NCBI RefSeq assembly: GCF_008831505.1
Contig: NZ_CP044507.1
Location: 806,001 to 870,000 of the forward strand
Direction of reading: 5' to 3'
DNA from: Chryseobacterium sp.
Lineage (GTDB): Bacteria > Bacteroidota > Bacteroidia > Flavobacteriales > Weeksellaceae
Length of the DNA: 64,000 nucleotides
Shown here: one piece after another, positions 62,271 to 64,000 of the stretch
How positions within the stretch are numbered: the first letter of the stretch is position 1
Layout of the letters: the number at the start of each line of letters is the position of its first letter
Made by a program: the position numbers and the translations under genes
The notes under the pieces: model-generated
Seen by the model: the letters and a program-made list of their open reading frames with translations, nothing else
Databases searched by the model: none
What the model was told of the DNA's origin: nothing

Positions 62271-63284
62271 ATGAATAACCGAACAATATCATACTCAATC
62301 CTGGAACTCGCGATCGTTTCGCAGGGACAAAGTTCTAAGGAAACTCTAAACAACTCTCTGGTTCTGGCAAAAGAGGCCGAAGAACTTGGCTATAAGCGAT
62401 TCTGGTTTGCAGAACATCATAATTCCGAGTCCGTAGGCAGCAGCGCTACCTCGGTCCTTATTGGCTATGTAGCCGAAAACACCACGAAACTTAGAGTGGG
62501 TTCCGGCGGAATTATGCTTCCGAATCACGCCCCGCTTATCATTGCTGAACAGTTCAGTACACTCGCACACCTATATCCGGGCCGGATTGATTTAGGACTT
62601 GGGCGTGCACCCGGTACCGACCAGGAAACCGCCCGTGAGATCCGTTCGGATTTTATGCAGGCCGCACATTCATTCCCAAGAGAGGTGGCAAAGATTCAGC
62701 AGTATTTTTCAGCCGACAATAAAACCGCTAAGGTACGCGTACCTATGGCCGAAGGAACTGACGTTCCGGTTTATATATTAGGTTCCAGTACCGACAGCGC
62801 ACATCTTGCGGCTCAAAAAGGCCTGCCGTATGCTTTTGCCAGCCATTTCGCGACCACGCATCTGCATAGTGCGCTCCGGATTTACCGCGACGAATTCCAG
62901 CCCTCAGAGTTTTTGGAAAAGCCTTACACCATTGCTGGTGTGAATGTATATGTCGCAGATACTGATGAAGAAGCGCAGGAACTCTTTACGTCGCTGATTC
63001 GAATGTTTATTGGCATACTTACAGGTGCCCGAGATCCGCTTTATCCACCCGGACCCATGACGAACGATTTGGAGGAGATGTTCCACCATCCGGCGGTGCA
63101 GCAAATGCTGAAATACTCCTTTGTGGGAAGCCGCGAAACTGTGAAAAGGGAAATCAGGCAGTTCCTGGAAGAAACCGGCGTAGATGAACTCATCGTTGTT
63201 TCTACAATGTTCAACCTTCAGGATAGGCTCAAATCCGCACATCTGTTTTCGGAAATTATGACGGAAATAAACAATGGGAATTAA
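62271..63284 (+). CDS. LLM-class flavin-dependent oxidoreductase
   Basis: A 337-aa luciferase-like monooxygenase of the MsnO8-type family: EELGYKRFWFAEHHNSE near the N-terminus, LRVGSGGIMLPNHAPL, LGRAPGTDQETA, and YILGSSTDSAHLAAQKGLPYAFA. It is predicted to use FMN; substrate unknown. Starts at 62262 (MINMNN) or 62271 are both possible; the long upstream extension overlaps the regulator gene and is not real. Control by the adjacent HxlR regulator is likely. Confidence 0.88.
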   Translation: MNNRTISYSILELAIVSQGQSSKETLNNSLVLAKEAEELGYKRFWFAEHHNSESVGSSATSVLIGYVAENTTKLRVGSGGIMLPNHAPLIIAEQFSTLAHLYPGRIDLGLGRAPGTDQETAREIRSDFMQAAHSFPREVAKIQQYFSADNKTAKVRVPMAEGTDVPVYILGSSTDSAHLAAQKGLPYAFASHFATTHLHSALRIYRDEFQPSEFLEKPYTIAGVNVYVADTDEEAQELFTSLIRMFIGILTGARDPLYPPGPMTNDLEEMFHHPAVQQMLKYSFVGSRETVKREIRQFLEETGVDELIVVSTMFNLQDRLKSAHLFSEIMTEINNGN

Positions 63285-63316
63285 GCAGCTGACAATTCTT
63301 AACTGATCAGCTTAGA

Positions 63317-64000
63317 TCAGAATAAATCCGGATTTTCGCCTGGATTTTCTTTCAGTTCATCAAACTTAGCCTTCATAGTGGGATTGTTGTGCGTAAGTTT
63401 CTTGATTGTAAGATCCTCAGTTTTCTGATTGGCCAGTCTGAGGTTATTTTCCGAAGAAAGCAGTGCTTCCTTGGTTTTCTGAAGCTGATGGATGGTTTTG
63501 TCAATGCCGTCTATGGCATCCTTAAACTTTCGGCTGGCCAGATCGTAATTCCGCGCAAATCCTTCCTTGAACTTGTTCATTTTCTCCTCAAAGTTCGTAA
63601 TATCGATATTCTGGCTTTTCACCAGGGCGAGTTCAGCCTTGTACTGAAGGGAGTTCATGGCTGCATTGCGGAGTAAGGTGATGATGGGGATAAAGAATTG
63701 GGGTCTTACCACGTACATCTTGCTGTAGCGGTGGGAAACGTCTACGATACCGGAATTATAGTACTCGCTTTCTGCCTCCAGGCATGAAACAAGAACAGCG
63801 TATTCGCACTTCTTCTCATTACGGTCTTTGTCCAGTTCTTTCAGGAAATCCTCATTCCTCTTTTTTGTAGCTGTTGCGTCGCATTCATTTTTCATTTCGA
63901 ACATAATCGAAATGATTTCATTGCCGGCATCATCAAACTCTTTGTAAATGTAGTCACCTTTACTGCCGGAACGTGCGTCATTGTCTTTTTCGAAATAGGC
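63317..64000 (-). CDS. DUF2130-domain protein, 3' part
   Basis: The frame continues to the right edge of the window, so about 227 C-terminal residues are seen. [54 protein letters not shown] and [18 protein letters not shown] match the DUF2130 family, whose core resembles a nuclease-like fold. The C-terminus is a long charged coiled-coil followed by LTHNNPTM. Function is unknown. Confidence 0.82.
   Translation of the reverse strand, partial: AYFEKDNDARSGSKGDYIYKEFDDAGNEIISIMFEMKNECDATATKKRNEDFLKELDKDRNEKKCEYAVLVSCLEAESEYYNSGIVDVSHRYSKMYVVRPQFFIPIITLLRNAAMNSLQYKAELALVKSQNIDITNFEEKMNKFKEGFARNYDLASRKFKDAIDGIDKTIHQLQKTKEALLSSENNLRLANQKTEDLTIKKLTHNNPTMKAKFDELKENPGENPDLF

Overview
The window looks like a chromosomal segment of a member of the Flavobacteriia (Bacteroidetes), most likely from the Chryseobacterium/Weeksellaceae group. 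The evidence is a fused LpxC-FabZ enzyme, a complete Bat (aerotolerance) operon, the type IX secretion regulator PorX, DUF4834 and DUF6263 genes, and many promoters with the Bacteroidetes -7 box TAnnTTTG. Genus was not determined. The backbone has moderate GC content; 10.6-16.6 kb is clearly AT-richer.

Layout. 1-6.1 kb: end of map, a methyltransferase, era, a DoxX gene, the satD/DUF3307 pair, purC and purF. 6.1-8.1 kb: an outer-membrane beta-barrel gene and aroB, both on the minus strand. 8.13-8.72 kb: gene-free DNA built of heptamer repeats and a duplicated 116-bp unit. 8.7-9.8 kb: an RsuA/RluB-type pseudouridine synthase. 9.9-16.6 kb: accessory region with a decayed alpha/beta hydrolase, small membrane proteins, a GreA/GreB-family factor, two small lipoproteins, repeated intergenic elements, and a two-gene unit made of a phage-tail-collar-domain protein plus an 82-aa protein. 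16.6-18.2 kb: porX.

18.4-25.8 kb: HD hydrolase, then lpxD, lpxC/fabZ and lpxA (lipid A and fatty acid synthesis), a secreted protein, efp, a second LpxD-like gene and sucD. 25.9-30.3 kb: HxlR regulator, 3-oxoadipyl-CoA thiolase, FUSC-type membrane protein, SDR and epimerase genes. 30.5-35.1 kb: glnS, a TonB-dependent receptor and a lipoprotein. 35.1-42.2 kb: a seven-gene minus-strand operon from a DinB gene through rlmB, envelope proteins and a YfhO membrane protein to a glycosyltransferase, behind a good promoter. 42.4-49.8 kb: Bat operon (moxR, DUF58, batA, batB, batC, batD and a BatD-like gene). 49.8-52.7 kb: marC, then menF with a hotdog thioesterase and an acyltransferase. 52.9-56 kb: PspC/PadR pair and an AIM24-family gene. 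56.2-61.6 kb: parE-parC, a rhomboid protease and a 54-aa membrane protein. 61.8-64 kb: HxlR regulator divergent from a luciferase-like oxidoreductase, then a DUF2130 gene running off the end.

Most of the window is conserved housekeeping and envelope biology. The points that deserve attention are the collar-domain/82-aa module with its palindromic upstream region, the repeated elements behind the lone small genes at 12.3-14.2 kb, the heptamer-repeat block at 8.2-8.6 kb, the decayed hydrolase, and several apparently leaderless genes. I saw no rRNA, tRNA, CRISPR array, transposase or integrase.
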